From Methylobacterium sp. Leaf99 (GTDB lineage Bacteria > Pseudomonadota > Alphaproteobacteria > Rhizobiales > Beijerinckiaceae): 64,000 nt of DNA. Under the pieces are notes generated by a model. That model worked only from the letters and a program-made list of their open reading frames with translations. It had not been told where the DNA came from and made no database searches. Below are positions 36,379 to 45,733 of the stretch, in pieces. How positions within the stretch are numbered: position 1 is the stretch's first letter; every line of letters begins with the position of its first letter. The position numbers and the translations under genes are program-made. The stretch spans positions 1,486,178 through 1,550,177 of the forward strand of contig NZ_LMMU01000001.1 of assembly GCF_001422375.1 (NCBI RefSeq), read 5' to 3'.

Positions 36379-37353
36379 TCACGCGACCTTCACGCGTCGC
36401 ACGAGCAGGCGGGCGACGATGAGGACGACGAAGGTGATGACGAACAGGATGCAGCCCAGCGCCATGAGCGAATTCAGCTGCAGGCCGTCGGCCTCGTTGA
36501 ACTCGTTGGCGATGCGCGACGCGATGGTGGAGCCCGGATCGAACACCGAGGCCGAGAGGCGGTTGGCGTTGCCGATGACGAAGGTCACCGCCATGGTCTC
36601 GCCCAGCGCCCGGCCGAGGCCGAGCATGATCGCGCCGATGATCGAGACCGAGGCCTGGGGCACGAGGACGTGGCGCACCACCTCCCAGGTGGTGCAGCCG
36701 ATGCCGTAGGCGCTCTCGCGCAGCACCGTGGGGATCTGGTCGAGCATGTCGCGGGTGATCGAAGCCACGAACGGCACGATCATGATGGCGAGGATGATGC
36801 CGGCGGTGAGGATGCCGACGCCCGAGGGCACCCGGGCGTAGAACAGGGTGCCGACGATGGGCATGCCTTCCACGAGGTTCGACACCGGCACCTGCACGAA
36901 GCGGGCGAACAGGGGCGCGAAGATGAACAGGCCCCACATGCCGTAGATGATGCTCGGCACCGAGGCGAGGAGCTCGATGGTCATGGAGACGGGCTTGCGC
37001 GCCCAGCCCGGGCAGAGCTGCGTCAGGTAGACGGCGATGCCGAGGGACAGGGGCACGCCGATGAGCAGCGCCAGCACGGCGGAGGCCAAGGTGCCGATGA
37101 TGGCGACGAAGGCGCCGTACTGCTCCTGACCGATGTTCCAGGCGCTCGACGTGATGAAGCCGGGACCGAATTCGGCGAAGGCCGGCCAGCCGCCATAGGC
37201 GATGGAGGCGAGGATGCCGAAGAGCACGAGGAGGACGAGGATCGCCGAGGCGTAGGAGGCCGCGCGAAACAGCTGGTCGCCGAGGCCGCCGGGCTTGCGC
37301 CGGGCCGGAGCGGCCGTCCGCGTCAGGGAGATCTGTTCAGTCAAGGCGCCCAT
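36379..37353 (-). CDS. pstC: phosphate ABC transporter permease PstC
   Basis: A 324-residue permease with about six membrane segments. Family blocks are [20 protein letters not shown], the BPD loop [20 protein letters not shown] and [20 protein letters not shown] 37353 begins [12 protein letters not shown]. It is separated from pstS by 155 bp that contain a perfect palindrome, so pstS can be expressed more strongly than the membrane parts. Confidence 0.96.
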   Translation of the reverse strand: MGALTEQISLTRTAAPARRKPGGLGDQLFRAASYASAILVLLVLFGILASIAYGGWPAFAEFGPGFITSSAWNIGQEQYGAFVAIIGTLASAVLALLIGVPLSLGIAVYLTQLCPGWARKPVSMTIELLASVPSIIYGMWGLFIFAPLFARFVQVPVSNLVEGMPIVGTLFYARVPSGVGILTAGIILAIMIVPFVASITRDMLDQIPTVLRESAYGIGCTTWEVVRHVLVPQASVSIIGAIMLGLGRALGETMAVTFVIGNANRLSASVFDPGSTIASRIANEFNEADGLQLNSLMALGCILFVITFVVLIVARLLVRRVKVA

Positions 37354-37425
37354 CCGAGTTGGTCTCTTCTCTCTGCGGCGTCTACAGCGCGGCGTGTCCC
37401 GACGCGAGCCGATCGTGTTCCATGG

Positions 37426-37455
37426 GACGGGCCCGGCGCATGCGCCGGGCCCGTC
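37426..37455. other. perfect 30-bp palindrome between pstS and pstC
   Basis: GACGGGCCCGGCGCA (37426-37440) is followed directly by its complement (37441-37455). There is no T-tract, so an RNA-stabilising or processing stem at the pstS 3' end is likelier than a full terminator. Confidence 0.8.
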
Positions 37456-37508
37456 GATGGATCGCCCGTCCCTCGAAGGGGACGAAGTCTTACCTGCCGA
37501 AGACAAGC

Positions 37509-38549
37509 CTACATGTTGAAGACAGGTTTGCCGTCCTTGGCCTTGATGTCCTTCCACGCGTCGTGGATCAGACCGACGACGTTGTCGGGCAGCGGCACGT
37601 AGTCGAGGTCGACGGCGAGCTTGTCGCCGTTCTTGTAGGCCCAGTCGAAGAACTTGAGCACGTCGGCGGCCTTGGCCGGGTCGGCCGGCTCCTTGTAGAC
37701 CAGGATGAAGGTCGCGGCGGTGATCGGCCAGGCGTTCTCCCCGGCCTGATCGGTCAGGGAGATGCCGAAGCCGGGGGCGGACTTCCAGTCGGCGCTGGCG
37801 GCGGCGGCCTGGAAGGCCTTGTCGTCGGGCTGCGGGAACTTGCCGGCCTTGTTCTGGATCAGGGCGTGGCTGAGCTTGTTCTGCTTGGCGTAGGCCGACT
37901 CGACGTAGCCGATGGCGTTGGGGACCTGCTTGACGGTGGCGGTGACGCCCTCGTTGCCCTTGCCGCCCTGGCCGGCGGGCCAGCTCACCGTGGTGGCGGC
38001 ACCGAATTCCTTCTTCCAGGCCTCGGAGACCTGGGAGAGGTAGGTGGTGAAGATGTTGGTCGTGCCCGACGCGTCCGAGCGGTAGACCGGGGTGATGGTC
38101 GCCTCGGGGAGCTTGACCCCCTCGTTGAGCTTGGCGATCTTCGCGTCGGACCACTTGGTGATCCGGCCGGCGTAGATCTCGGCGATGACCTCGCCGGTGA
38201 GCTTGAGCTTGCCCGGCTCGACGCCGGCGATGTTCACCACGGGGACGACGCCGCCCATGACGGTGGGGAACTGGACGAGGCCGTCCTTCTCGAGGGCCGC
38301 ACCCTTGAGGGGCGCGTCGGTGGCGCCGAAATCGACGGTCTTGGCCTGGATCTGCTTGATGCCGCCGCCCGAGCCGATGGACTGGTAGTTCAGCCCCATG
38401 CCGCTCTCCTTGCGGTAGGCTTCGGCCCATTTCGAATAGACCGGGAACGGGAAGGTGGCGCCGGCGCCGGTGATGTCGGCGGCCAGGGCGGAGGTGGCGA
38501 GCTGGGCGGTCGCGAGCCCGAGGGCAAGGGCGTAGGCGAAGGGTTTCAC
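37509..38549 (-). CDS. pstS: phosphate-binding protein PstS
   Basis: A 346-residue periplasmic binding protein. The signal peptide ends at ALAA, and the mature protein starts DITGAGATFPFPVYSKWAEA. Phosphate-binding loops appear as SIGSGGGIKQI, FGATDAPLK and RSDASGTTNIFTTYLS. The start is GTG at 38549 with GGAGAG 6 bp upstream. First gene of the pst operon, 115 bp downstream of the Pho box. Confidence 0.97.
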   Translation of the reverse strand: MKPFAYALALGLATAQLATSALAADITGAGATFPFPVYSKWAEAYRKESGMGLNYQSIGSGGGIKQIQAKTVDFGATDAPLKGAALEKDGLVQFPTVMGGVVPVVNIAGVEPGKLKLTGEVIAEIYAGRITKWSDAKIAKLNEGVKLPEATITPVYRSDASGTTNIFTTYLSQVSEAWKKEFGAATTVSWPAGQGGKGNEGVTATVKQVPNAIGYVESAYAKQNKLSHALIQNKAGKFPQPDDKAFQAAAASADWKSAPGFGISLTDQAGENAWPITAATFILVYKEPADPAKAADVLKFFDWAYKNGDKLAVDLDYVPLPDNVVGLIHDAWKDIKAKDGKPVFNM

Positions 38550-38663
38550 GAGGCTCTCCGTGTCTGTCGAGCGGGAGGGGGGACCCCGGGCCCGCGCGAT
38601 CCGCGCGCCCTCGATCCGCCACGACCCGTTAACCGCCCGATGGTGCGGCTCTATGACCGCGAC

Positions 38664-38681
38664 GTGACAGGCCGATGACAG
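38664..38681 (-). promoter_or_regulatory. Pho box (PhoB binding site) upstream of pstS
   Basis: On the minus strand the sequence is CTGTCATCGGCCTGTCAC: two 7-bp half sites 11 bp apart that match the PhoB consensus closely. A weaker third half site, CGGTCAT, follows at 38653-38659 in the same 11-bp phase. It is placed correctly to activate pstS. Confidence 0.9.
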
Positions 38682-38794
38682 CGGCGGCCAGAGTCGAATG
38701 GCACGGTCTCGCGCCTTCGCGCGTTGGAACCTGATCGGGACTTCGGCCCATGGCGGTCCGGGCGGAGCGATGCGGCCCTGACGGGGAGGCGACG

Positions 38795-39049
38795 GTGACG
38801 AACGAAGCGAGCAGCGGCACGGCGCCGGCGGACCCGGGCGACGGCGTCTTCCTCGATCTGCACGTGCAGCGGGAGGCCCTCGAGCGCAGGCTCGTCCTCG
38901 TCCAGCAGCAGCAGCAATTCGGCACGAACGCGGACGCCATCGCGCGGGCCGGGAGCGACGAGCGGGAGACCCTGCTCGACCTCGACCGGGTGCTCACCCT
39001 GATCCGGGCGGCGGAGTATCGGCGGCAGCCGGGCGCGCGGCGCTGGTAG
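38795..39049 (+). CDS. hypothetical protein
   Basis: An 84-residue protein without recognised family. The central part FLDLHVQREALERRLVLVQQQQQ is strongly helical, then ARAGSDERETLLDLDRVLTLIR; it may be a small coiled-coil protein. The GTG at 38795 has GGGGAGG a few bases upstream; an ATG at 38750 would add 15 residues but has no ribosome site. It is divergent from pstS and convergent with the NepR-like gene. Confidence 0.5.
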   Translation: MTNEASSGTAPADPGDGVFLDLHVQREALERRLVLVQQQQQFGTNADAIARAGSDERETLLDLDRVLTLIRAAEYRRQPGARRW

Positions 39050-39067
39050 GCGGCGGAGACCGGGCGC

Positions 39068-39277
39068 TCAGTCGACCCGGCGGCGGTCGCGCTCCTTGTG
39101 GCGCAGGCGCAGGAGCAGGTCGATCTGGCCGTCCGGAATCGGCAGCGTGTCGCAGGTCTCCTCGTAGAGGGAACGCAGGGCGGTGCCGAGGCGGTAACGC
39201 GTGTCGTCGGTCAGGGTCGGGTGTGCATCGCCATCGTGCCCGCAGCCCCTGTCGATCCCGGTGACTCTCTGGTCCAA
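39068..39277 (-). CDS. NepR-like anti-sigma factor domain protein
   Basis: A 69-residue protein. The C-terminal two-thirds, RLGTALRSLYEETCDTLPIP followed by DLLLRL, fits the NepR pattern L-x-x-x-L-R-x-x-Y, then I-P, then L-L-x-x-L. NepR holds the general-stress sigma factor EcfG and is released by PhyR. Neither phyR nor ecfG is in this window, so this looks like an orphan paralogue. The start is TTG at 39277 with GAGGGA about 10 bp upstream; no in-frame ATG exists. The 227 bp up to recN hold no further gene. Confidence 0.65.
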   Translation of the reverse strand: MDQRVTGIDRGCGHDGDAHPTLTDDTRYRLGTALRSLYEETCDTLPIPDGQIDLLLRLRHKERDRRRVD

Positions 39278-39504
39278 CGTCTCAGTCCCTCGTCTCGAGC
39301 GATGTTCAACGCCTGCGCCGAATCAGGGCGTACCCGTCACCGAGAGAGAGTCCCCGATCATGGTAAACAAACCCTTAAGACATTGGTCCGGGAAATAGAC
39401 GCTGGATCTCGGCGGGAGCCGAACCAGGATTTGGGGCCTAAGCGTGGTGCCGGATACGACGTCGGGGACGATGTTTTGTGTCAAAGCAGGTTTCCCTGCC
39501 CGCC

Positions 39505-41172
39505 TCACGCCTCCGCCGATTGCAGCAGGCGGGCCGCCGCCGCGCGGGCTTCGTCGGTGACCGTGGCGCCGGCGAGCATCCGGGCGATCTCCTCGCGCCG
39601 CGCGGGGGCGGCGAGGGAGGCAACACGGGTGGCGACGCGGTCGCTGCCCTTCACCGGGTCCTTGGCGATGAGGAAGTGCGTCTCGGCCCGGGCCGCGACC
39701 TGGGGCGCGTGGGTGACGGCCACCACCTGGACCCGGGTGGCGAGGCGCCCGAGGCGCGCGCCGATGGCATCGGCCACGGCGCCGCCGACGCCCGTGTCGA
39801 TCTCGTCGAAGATCAGGGTCGGGGCCGAGCCCTTGTCGGCCAGCACCACCTTGAGGGCGAGCATGAAGCGCGAGAGCTCGCCGCCGGAAGCCACCTTCAT
39901 CATCGGCCCGGGACGGGTGCCCGGATTGGTCTGCGCCCAGAACTCGACCCGGTCGTAGCCGGCGGCATCCCGCGACTCGGGGTCGGTGCCGATCTCGGTG
40001 ATGAAGCGGGCGCGTTCCAGCTTCAGGGGGGGCAGCTCGCCCTTCACCGCCGCGTCGAGGGCCTTGGCGGCCTTGCGGCGGCCTTCCGTGAGCTTCGTCG
40101 CCGCCTTGGCGTAGGCGGCCTCGGCCTCAGCGAGGGTCTTCTCCAGGCCGCCCAGCGCCTCCTCGCCGGCATCGATGGCGGCGACATCCGCGGCGTAGCG
40201 CTCGCGGAGGGCCGCGAGATCGTCGACGGGCACGTCGTATTTTCGCGATGCGGCGCGGAGCGCAAACAGCCGTTCCTCGACGCGCTCCAGCTCGCGCGGG
40301 TCGAACTCGGCCTCGCGCAGGGCGGCGTCCAGGACCGTGTGGGCCTCGTCGAGGGCGGTCAACGCGGCGTCGAGGGCGGCGACGCAGGGCTCGACCAGGG
40401 CGGGCAGCTGCCCGGCGCGGCGCTCGAGCTTGCGCAGGGCGGAGGAAAGGTGGGCGACGCTCGGGCCGCCGGACGCCTCGATGGCCTCGTTGAGTTCGCG
40501 GGCGACCTTCTCGCCCTGCTGCATCACCGTGCGGCGCTCGGCCAGGCCCGTCTCCTCGCCGGCCTTCGGATCGAGGGTCTCGAGCTCGTCGACGGCGTGG
40601 CGCAGGAAATCGACCTCCTTGCGGGCGGCGTCCACGCGGGCCCGGTGTTCGCTGAGGCCGGTGCGGGCGGCGCGCACGCGCCTGGCCGCCTCCCCCACCT
40701 GCCCGAGGGGGCCGTGCAGGCCGCCGAAGGCGTCGAGGATGGCCCGGTGGGTGCCGGGGTCGGCCAGGGCCCGGTCGTCGTGCTGGCCGTGGATCTCGAC
40801 CAGGGCGGCGCCGATGGCGCGCAGGACCTGCACGCCCACGGGCTGGTCGTTGACGAAGGCCCGGGTGCGGCCGTCGGCCATCTGGATGCGGCGCAGGATC
40901 AGGTCGCCCTCGGTGTCGAGGTCGGCCAGGGCCGCGAGCGCCCGGGCGGGGTGGTCGAGGCCGAGATCGAACACGGCGGTCACCGCGCCCTGGGCCTCGC
41001 CGTGGCGCACGAGGCGGCCGTCGCCGCGCCCGCCGAGGGCCAGCGCGAAGGCATCGAGCAGGATCGACTTGCCCGCACCCGTCTCGCCGGTCAGGACGCT
41101 GAGCCCTTCGCGAAAATTCAGGTCGAGCTTGTCGATGAGGACGATGTCGCGGATCGCGAGCTGGCTCAGCAT
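39505..41172 (-). CDS. recN: DNA repair protein RecN
   Basis: A 555-residue SMC-like repair ATPase. Walker A GETGAGKS (29-36) is near the N terminus, a long coiled coil fills the middle, and the C-terminal ABC part has GGELSRFMLALKVVL and FDEIDTGVGGAVADAIG. It acts in double-strand break repair. It lies downstream of bamD, a conserved alphaproteobacterial neighbourhood. No LexA box could be matched ahead of it. Confidence 0.96.
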   Translation of the reverse strand: MLSQLAIRDIVLIDKLDLNFREGLSVLTGETGAGKSILLDAFALALGGRGDGRLVRHGEAQGAVTAVFDLGLDHPARALAALADLDTEGDLILRRIQMADGRTRAFVNDQPVGVQVLRAIGAALVEIHGQHDDRALADPGTHRAILDAFGGLHGPLGQVGEAARRVRAARTGLSEHRARVDAARKEVDFLRHAVDELETLDPKAGEETGLAERRTVMQQGEKVARELNEAIEASGGPSVAHLSSALRKLERRAGQLPALVEPCVAALDAALTALDEAHTVLDAALREAEFDPRELERVEERLFALRAASRKYDVPVDDLAALRERYAADVAAIDAGEEALGGLEKTLAEAEAAYAKAATKLTEGRRKAAKALDAAVKGELPPLKLERARFITEIGTDPESRDAAGYDRVEFWAQTNPGTRPGPMMKVASGGELSRFMLALKVVLADKGSAPTLIFDEIDTGVGGAVADAIGARLGRLATRVQVVAVTHAPQVAARAETHFLIAKDPVKGSDRVATRVASLAAPARREEIARMLAGATVTDEARAAAARLLQSAEA

Positions 41173-41354
41173 GCCGCGGGTTCGGCCCTGTTGGAAACGG
41201 TGGCCACGTTTGGGTGCCTCTCACGAAACGCCCGTTCGGCGCCGTCCCCGGCGACGGGGGGCGCGGGGGCTTTGCGTGAGGATCTCTTAGCGGGATTCGG
41301 GGTCGGACGGAAACGCCTGTCCGCCTCGGCGGAGACGCACGGGCTCCGCCGAAG

Positions 41355-41376
41355 GGCGGCCCCATGCGGGGCCGCC
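41355..41376. other. GC-rich hairpin between bamD and recN
   Basis: GGCGGCCCC (41355-41363) and GGGGCCGCC (41368-41376) make a 9-bp stem with a 4-nt loop. It could slow transcription after bamD, but lacks a T-tract. Confidence 0.6.
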
Positions 41377-41420
41377 GGTCCGGATCACCAAGCCCGCGCG
41401 GGGCCGCCGGTCCGGATCAC
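41366..41420. repeat. duplicated 23-bp sequence over the bamD 3' end
   Basis: The 23 bases 41366-41388 and 41398-41420 are identical (32-bp period). The second copy contains the bamD stop codon (41417-41419), so the gene end was duplicated downstream, as at gcrA. Confidence 0.9.
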
Positions 41421-42295
41421 TGCGCCTCGGCGGTCCGGCCGATGACGCCGCGGTAGACCTTGCTCAGCCAGGAGGACTTCTCCTCGCGCGGCTCCAGGCC
41501 GCCGTTCTGCAGGAGCGCGAAGGCGTCCTTGTACCAGGGGCTGTCGGGGAAGTTGTGGCCGAGGACGGCGGCGGCGGTCTGGGCCTCGGCGGTGATGCCG
41601 AGGGCCATGTAGGCCTCGACGAGGCGCTCCAGGGCCTCTTCCGCGTGGCGGGTCGTCTGGTACTTGCTCACCACATCGCGAAAACGGTTGATGGCGGCGG
41701 GGAAGTTGCGGCGCTCAAGGTAGAAGCGGCCGACCTCCATCTCCTTGCCGGCGAGCTGGTCGCGGGTGATCTGGATCTTGGCCTTGGCGTCGGTGGCGTA
41801 TTCCGAGGTCGGATACTTCTGGACGAGCTCCTGCAGGCCGGCCAGCGCCTTCTCGGAGCGGTCCTGGTCGCGGGTCACGTCGGGGATCTGCTTGTAGTGC
41901 GACATCGCCATCAGGTACTGGGCGTAGGCCGCGTCCTTGCTCGCCGGGTGGCGCTGGAGGTAGCGCTTAGAGGCCGAGATGGCGTCGTCGTACTTCTGGC
42001 CCTCGTAATTCGAGTAGGCCGTCATCAGCAGCGCGCGGCGCGACCAGTCGGAATAGCTGTAGGCCTTGTCGAGCTCGCCGAACTTCTTCGAGGCGCCCTC
42101 GTAGTCCTTGTCCTCCATCCGCGCCAGGCCGTCGCTGTAGAGCTTGTCGGCAGGAACATCCGGCACGACTTCCGGCTTGTACTTCTCGGCGAAGGGGTTG
42201 ATCGAATCGAGGGCGTCGCAGCCGCCGAGGCCCACGCTGCAGAGCGTGAGAAGCACGGCCGCCATCGCACCGCGGTTGGGATGAATGAGGCGCAT
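41417..42295 (-). CDS. bamD: outer membrane protein assembly factor BamD
   Basis: A 292-residue lipoprotein of the BAM complex. The lipobox LGGC puts the acylated Cys at residue 26. TPR units follow, including YAQYLMAMSHYKQIPDVTRD and RFYLERRNFPAAINRFRDVV, which are strong family markers. ATG 42295 gives a correct lipoprotein signal; the 16-residue extension to 42343 does not. lpxC lies 275 bp upstream. Confidence 0.95.
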   Translation of the reverse strand: MRLIHPNRGAMAAVLLTLCSVGLGGCDALDSINPFAEKYKPEVVPDVPADKLYSDGLARMEDKDYEGASKKFGELDKAYSYSDWSRRALLMTAYSNYEGQKYDDAISASKRYLQRHPASKDAAYAQYLMAMSHYKQIPDVTRDQDRSEKALAGLQELVQKYPTSEYATDAKAKIQITRDQLAGKEMEVGRFYLERRNFPAAINRFRDVVSKYQTTRHAEEALERLVEAYMALGITAEAQTAAAVLGHNFPDSPWYKDAFALLQNGGLEPREEKSSWLSKVYRGVIGRTAEAQ

Positions 42296-42570
42296 TCCGG
42301 TACTTCCCCCAACAGGCGGCCCGCTCGGGACGCGCGTCGTCAAGCCATCACAGGTGTCGGTCGCGTGGCTGACGGCGTGATGCCACGGTCCGGCTGCGTT
42401 GCCCAGCGGACCTTGCTCCGTTTCACGGACGAGTCACCGTGGCGTGCGATTTGGGCGTGAAAGCGGCGGCCCCGCCGGGCCGTGCCGCGGAGGCGTCCGA
42501 AACGGTCGCGTGTTGCAGACCGGCTACAGATCCCGCCCGCCACAGATCCTGCCCGCGACGGATCGGCCCC

Positions 42571-43518
42571 TCAGAGGTCGCCCGCGAAGGCGGCGAGGCC
42601 GAGGCTGCTGCCGAACTCGGCGAGGCTGGTCTCGCGGCGCGGGCTCGCGGCCTCGACGATGGCGTAGTTGGAGCGGTCGGAGAACAGGGCGGTGAGCACG
42701 CCGACATTCATGCGGTGACCGCCGCAATAGGAGCGGTAGGCGCCCTGGATCGGCAGGCCGGCCAGCGCGAGGTCGCCGACGGCGTCGAGGAACTTGTGGC
42801 GCACGAACTCGTCGGCGTAGCGCAGGCCCTCGGGGTTCACGACGGCCGTCTCGCCGACCGCCACGGTGTTCTCGAGGGAGGCGCCGAGGGCGAAGCCCGC
42901 CTTCCAGTAGCGCTCCACGTCGCGCATCATCCCGAAGGTGCGCGCGCCCGCGATCTCGCGGCGGTAGGCGGAGGCGGTGAGGTCCATGGCCTTGCGGCTG
43001 CGGCCGATCACCGGGTTCTCGAAATCGATCTCCACGTCGAGGCGGAAGCCCCGGTCGATGGGGCGGAGCTCGGCGAAGGCGCGGTCCACCTCGATGCGCA
43101 CGGGGCGCAGCACCTTGATCCAGCGCCGGGCGGCGCCGCAGGTGGCGAGGCCGACGGCGTCGATGGCCTGGACGAAGGGGCGGGCGCTGCCGTCGAGGAT
43201 CGGCATCTCGGGGCCGTCGATCTCGACGAGGACGTTGTCGAGCCCGAGCCCGTACAGGGCCGACATCAGGTGCTCGATGGTTGCCACGGCGCCCGTCTGG
43301 ACATCGCCGATGACGGTGCAGAGCTCGGTGGCGGACACGCAGGCGTGGTGGGCCTTGATGAGGCGGTCGTTGCCCGTGGGCATTCCGGTGCGGAGGAACG
43401 CGATCCCGTGATTGGCCGGCGCGGGGTGGAGGGTGATCTCCGCCGGATTGCCGGAATGCACGCCGATGCCCCGCAGGGTGGCCGGTGCCTTGAGTGTCGT
43501 CTGCTGGTTCGTTCGCAT
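42571..43518 (-). CDS. lpxC: UDP-3-O-acyl-N-acetylglucosamine deacetylase
   Basis: LpxC commits the cell to lipid A synthesis. The 315-residue protein shows GIGVHSGNPAEITLHPA at the start, the zinc-binding IEHLMSALYGLGLDN (His83), and the second metal block EFVRHKFLDAVGDLAL. The Ala-rich C terminus is ordinary. ATG 43518 begins the family's usual N terminus; upstream in-frame codons are unconserved. The 322 bp upstream (43519-43840) hold a promoter, a palindrome and the ftsZ terminator. Confidence 0.96.
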   Translation of the reverse strand: MRTNQQTTLKAPATLRGIGVHSGNPAEITLHPAPANHGIAFLRTGMPTGNDRLIKAHHACVSATELCTVIGDVQTGAVATIEHLMSALYGLGLDNVLVEIDGPEMPILDGSARPFVQAIDAVGLATCGAARRWIKVLRPVRIEVDRAFAELRPIDRGFRLDVEIDFENPVIGRSRKAMDLTASAYRREIAGARTFGMMRDVERYWKAGFALGASLENTVAVGETAVVNPEGLRYADEFVRHKFLDAVGDLALAGLPIQGAYRSYCGGHRMNVGVLTALFSDRSNYAIVEAASPRRETSLAEFGSSLGLAAFAGDL

Positions 43519-43647
43519 TCCATAGCCCTCGGCCGTGATCGAACGCAGGCCTCCTTCGAGGGAGGCAAGTCGTTCCCGTGATCCGTCCGCTGCTTGAAGC
43601 CCCGCGAGCGCGGGCGGCGAAACCGCCGCGCTTTTCGTTCCAAAATT

Positions 43648-43676
43648 CGTATAGCCCCGCCCCAAACCGGGACCAA
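43648..43676 (-). promoter_or_regulatory. putative promoter of lpxC
   Basis: On the minus strand TTGGTC (43671-43676) and TATACG (43648-43653) are spaced by 17 bp. Transcription near 43641 would leave a leader of about 120 nt. Confidence 0.5.
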
Positions 43677-43720
43677 ATCACGGTTTCTTACGCTGTGTTA
43701 CAATGCAGCGTCGGGACGGC

Positions 43721-43743
43721 GATCGAAAAAGCTTTTTTCGATC
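43721..43743. other. palindrome upstream of the lpxC promoter
   Basis: GATCGAAAAA and TTTTTCGATC flank the triplet GCT, giving 10-bp arms. It could be a terminator stem with T runs on both strands, or a binding site. Confidence 0.55.
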
Positions 43744-43809
43744 AACGATTTAACAACGCATGTCACCCGAGGTCGCGAGACCCCGGGTGCGTTGCAAAAA
43801 GACATCAAG

Positions 43810-43834
43810 CCGGACGGGGATGGGCCCCGTCCGG
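43810..43834 (-). terminator. rho-independent terminator after ftsZ
   Basis: A 10-bp perfect stem CCGGACGGGG/CCCCGTCCGG with a 5-nt loop begins 7 bp after the ftsZ stop on the minus strand; a run of five T (in GTCTTTTTG) lies a few bases beyond the stem. Confidence 0.7.
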
Positions 43835-43840
43835 GAGGGT

Positions 43841-45607
43841 TCAGTTGGCCTGGCGGCGGAGGAAGGCCGGGATCTCGAGCTGATCGTCGTCCATCATGCG
43901 GGCCTGCGGTGCCTGCACACGGCCCTGGGCGTCGAGGTTGCCCTGCGCGGGGCGGTAGCCCTGGGCGACGGGCGCGGGGGCCCGCTTGGCATAGTCGACG
44001 GGCGCCTGGGGCACCGGTGCCGCCGGGGCGCGCACGGGCACCGGAACCGGGGCCGGGGCGGCCTCGGCCTCCTCGCGGCGTCCGCCGAAGCCGACGGTGG
44101 CGAGGCGGCGCAGGAGGGTCATCCGCTTGGTGTCGGCGGCGGGCTCCACCGGCTCCTCGCCGCGGCTGGCGCGGATCTGGGCCTGGCCGGGCATCGGCAG
44201 GTCCTGGATCTGCGGCATGCGCGGCGCGCGGGCCACGGCCACCGCCGGGCGCGGCGGCACGAACGGGCCGGCGGCGAGGACGGGCGCCGGCTCGGGCTGG
44301 GGCTGGGGCGCCGGCTCGTACGCCATGGCGGCGCGGGGCTGGGTCTGGGTCAGCACGACCTCGTCGCGGATGACGGGCGCCATCTCCATCCGCACGGGCT
44401 CGGGGGCGGCGGCCTCCGGCAGCGCGGGGCGGGGGGCCACCGGCGCCGGAGCGACGGGGGCGGCGCCCAGGGACTGGTTCTGCGCAGCGGTCACGGGCTG
44501 GTCTTGTCCTGGGGCACGAAACGTCGGGGCGGGCTGTGCCGCCCGGGCCCTCGCTTCCGCCCGGAGCCGCTCGGCCACTTCCGCGATCCGCTGCTCGGTC
44601 TGCTGGATCTCGGGGTTGTTCTGCGAGTGCGCCGTGATCAGGGCCGGCTCGATGCCGGTGGCGACCACGGAGACGCGGATGATGCCGTCGAGGCTCTCGT
44701 CGAAGGTGGCGCCGAGGATGATGTTGGCATCCGAATCCACTTCCTCGCGGATGCGGGTGGCGGCCTCGTCGAGCTCGTACAGGGTGAGGTCGTTGCCGCC
44801 CGTGATGGAGATGAGCAGGCCGCGGGCGCCCTTCATCGACACGTCGTCGAGGAGCGGGTTGGCGATGGCCGCTTCCGCCGCGCGGTTGGCGCGGTTCTCG
44901 CCGGAGGCCTCGCCGGTGCCCATCATCGCCTTGCCCATGCCGCGCATGATCGCGCGGACGTCGGCGAAGTCGAGGTTGATCAGGCCTTCCTTGACCATGA
45001 GGTCGGTGATGCAGGCGACGCCCGAGTAGAGCACCTGATCGGCCATGGCGAAGGCGTCGGCGAAGGTGGTCTTCTCGTTGGCGACCCGGAACAGGTTCTG
45101 GTTCGGGATGACGATGAGGGTGTCGACGGCGGCCTGGAGCTCCTGGATGCCGGCCTCGGCCGTGCGCATCCGGCGCACGCCCTCGAACTGGAACGGCTTC
45201 GTCACGACGCCGACGGTGAGGATGCCCATGTCGCGGGCGGCGCGGGCGATGACGGGGGCGGCACCGGTGCCGGTGCCGCCGCCCATGCCGGCGGTAATGA
45301 AGCACATGTGGGCGCCGGAGAGCTGGTCGCGGATCTCGTCGATGACCTCGTCGGCGGCGGCGGAGCCGACCTCCGGGTGCGAGCCGGCGCCGAGCCCCTG
45401 GGTCACGCCGAGACCCATCTGGATCACGCGCTCGGCCTTGGACGAGGTGAGGGCCTGGGCGTCCGTGTTGGCCACGACGAACTCGCAGCCGAGGAGGCCC
45501 GATTCGATCATGTTGTTGACGGCGTTGCCGCCGGCTCCGCCGACACCGAAGACGGTGATGCGGGGCTTGAGTTCCCGGATGTCAGGTGCCTGCAGACTGA
45601 TGGCCAT
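43841..45607 (-). CDS. ftsZ: cell division protein FtsZ
   Basis: The tubulin-like GTPase that forms the Z ring. The 588-residue protein has [15 protein letters not shown] (20-34), the tubulin signature GGGTGTG (109-115), and [20 protein letters not shown]. After the globular domain (to about 320) comes a very long Pro/Ala-rich linker of about 240 residues, ending in the conserved tail [11 protein letters not shown] that binds FtsA. Such a long linker is typical of alphaproteobacteria. ATG 45607 starts MAISLQAPD. Confidence 0.97.
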   Translation of the reverse strand: MAISLQAPDIRELKPRITVFGVGGAGGNAVNNMIESGLLGCEFVVANTDAQALTSSKAERVIQMGLGVTQGLGAGSHPEVGSAAADEVIDEIRDQLSGAHMCFITAGMGGGTGTGAAPVIARAARDMGILTVGVVTKPFQFEGVRRMRTAEAGIQELQAAVDTLIVIPNQNLFRVANEKTTFADAFAMADQVLYSGVACITDLMVKEGLINLDFADVRAIMRGMGKAMMGTGEASGENRANRAAEAAIANPLLDDVSMKGARGLLISITGGNDLTLYELDEAATRIREEVDSDANIILGATFDESLDGIIRVSVVATGIEPALITAHSQNNPEIQQTEQRIAEVAERLRAEARARAAQPAPTFRAPGQDQPVTAAQNQSLGAAPVAPAPVAPRPALPEAAAPEPVRMEMAPVIRDEVVLTQTQPRAAMAYEPAPQPQPEPAPVLAAGPFVPPRPAVAVARAPRMPQIQDLPMPGQAQIRASRGEEPVEPAADTKRMTLLRRLATVGFGGRREEAEAAPAPVPVPVRAPAAPVPQAPVDYAKRAPAPVAQGYRPAQGNLDAQGRVQAPQARMMDDDQLEIPAFLRRQAN

Positions 45608-45733
45608 GGGTGTCGAGCCTCTCGTGCCTTTCACGTTTCATTTGACGCCTCGAAACGAGGGAGGCGCCGATTTTCGTCTGGCCGTTCGCGCCCACCCCCG
45701 ATGCCGGGGGTTTGGGGCGCGACGGCGGTCGTT

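Noticed and set aside
37426..37455. Palindrome after pstS as a rho-independent terminator
   Set aside because: No T-tract on the minus strand and pst genes continue downstream; listed as a stem only.
41173..41300. LexA box upstream of recN
   Set aside because: GTTC occurs once, but a second half site at the right spacing is missing.
39478..41445. Plus-strand ORF of 655 codons antisense to recN
   Set aside because: RecN has complete ATPase motifs; the opposite strand is repetitive Gly/Leu/Val sequence without a family.
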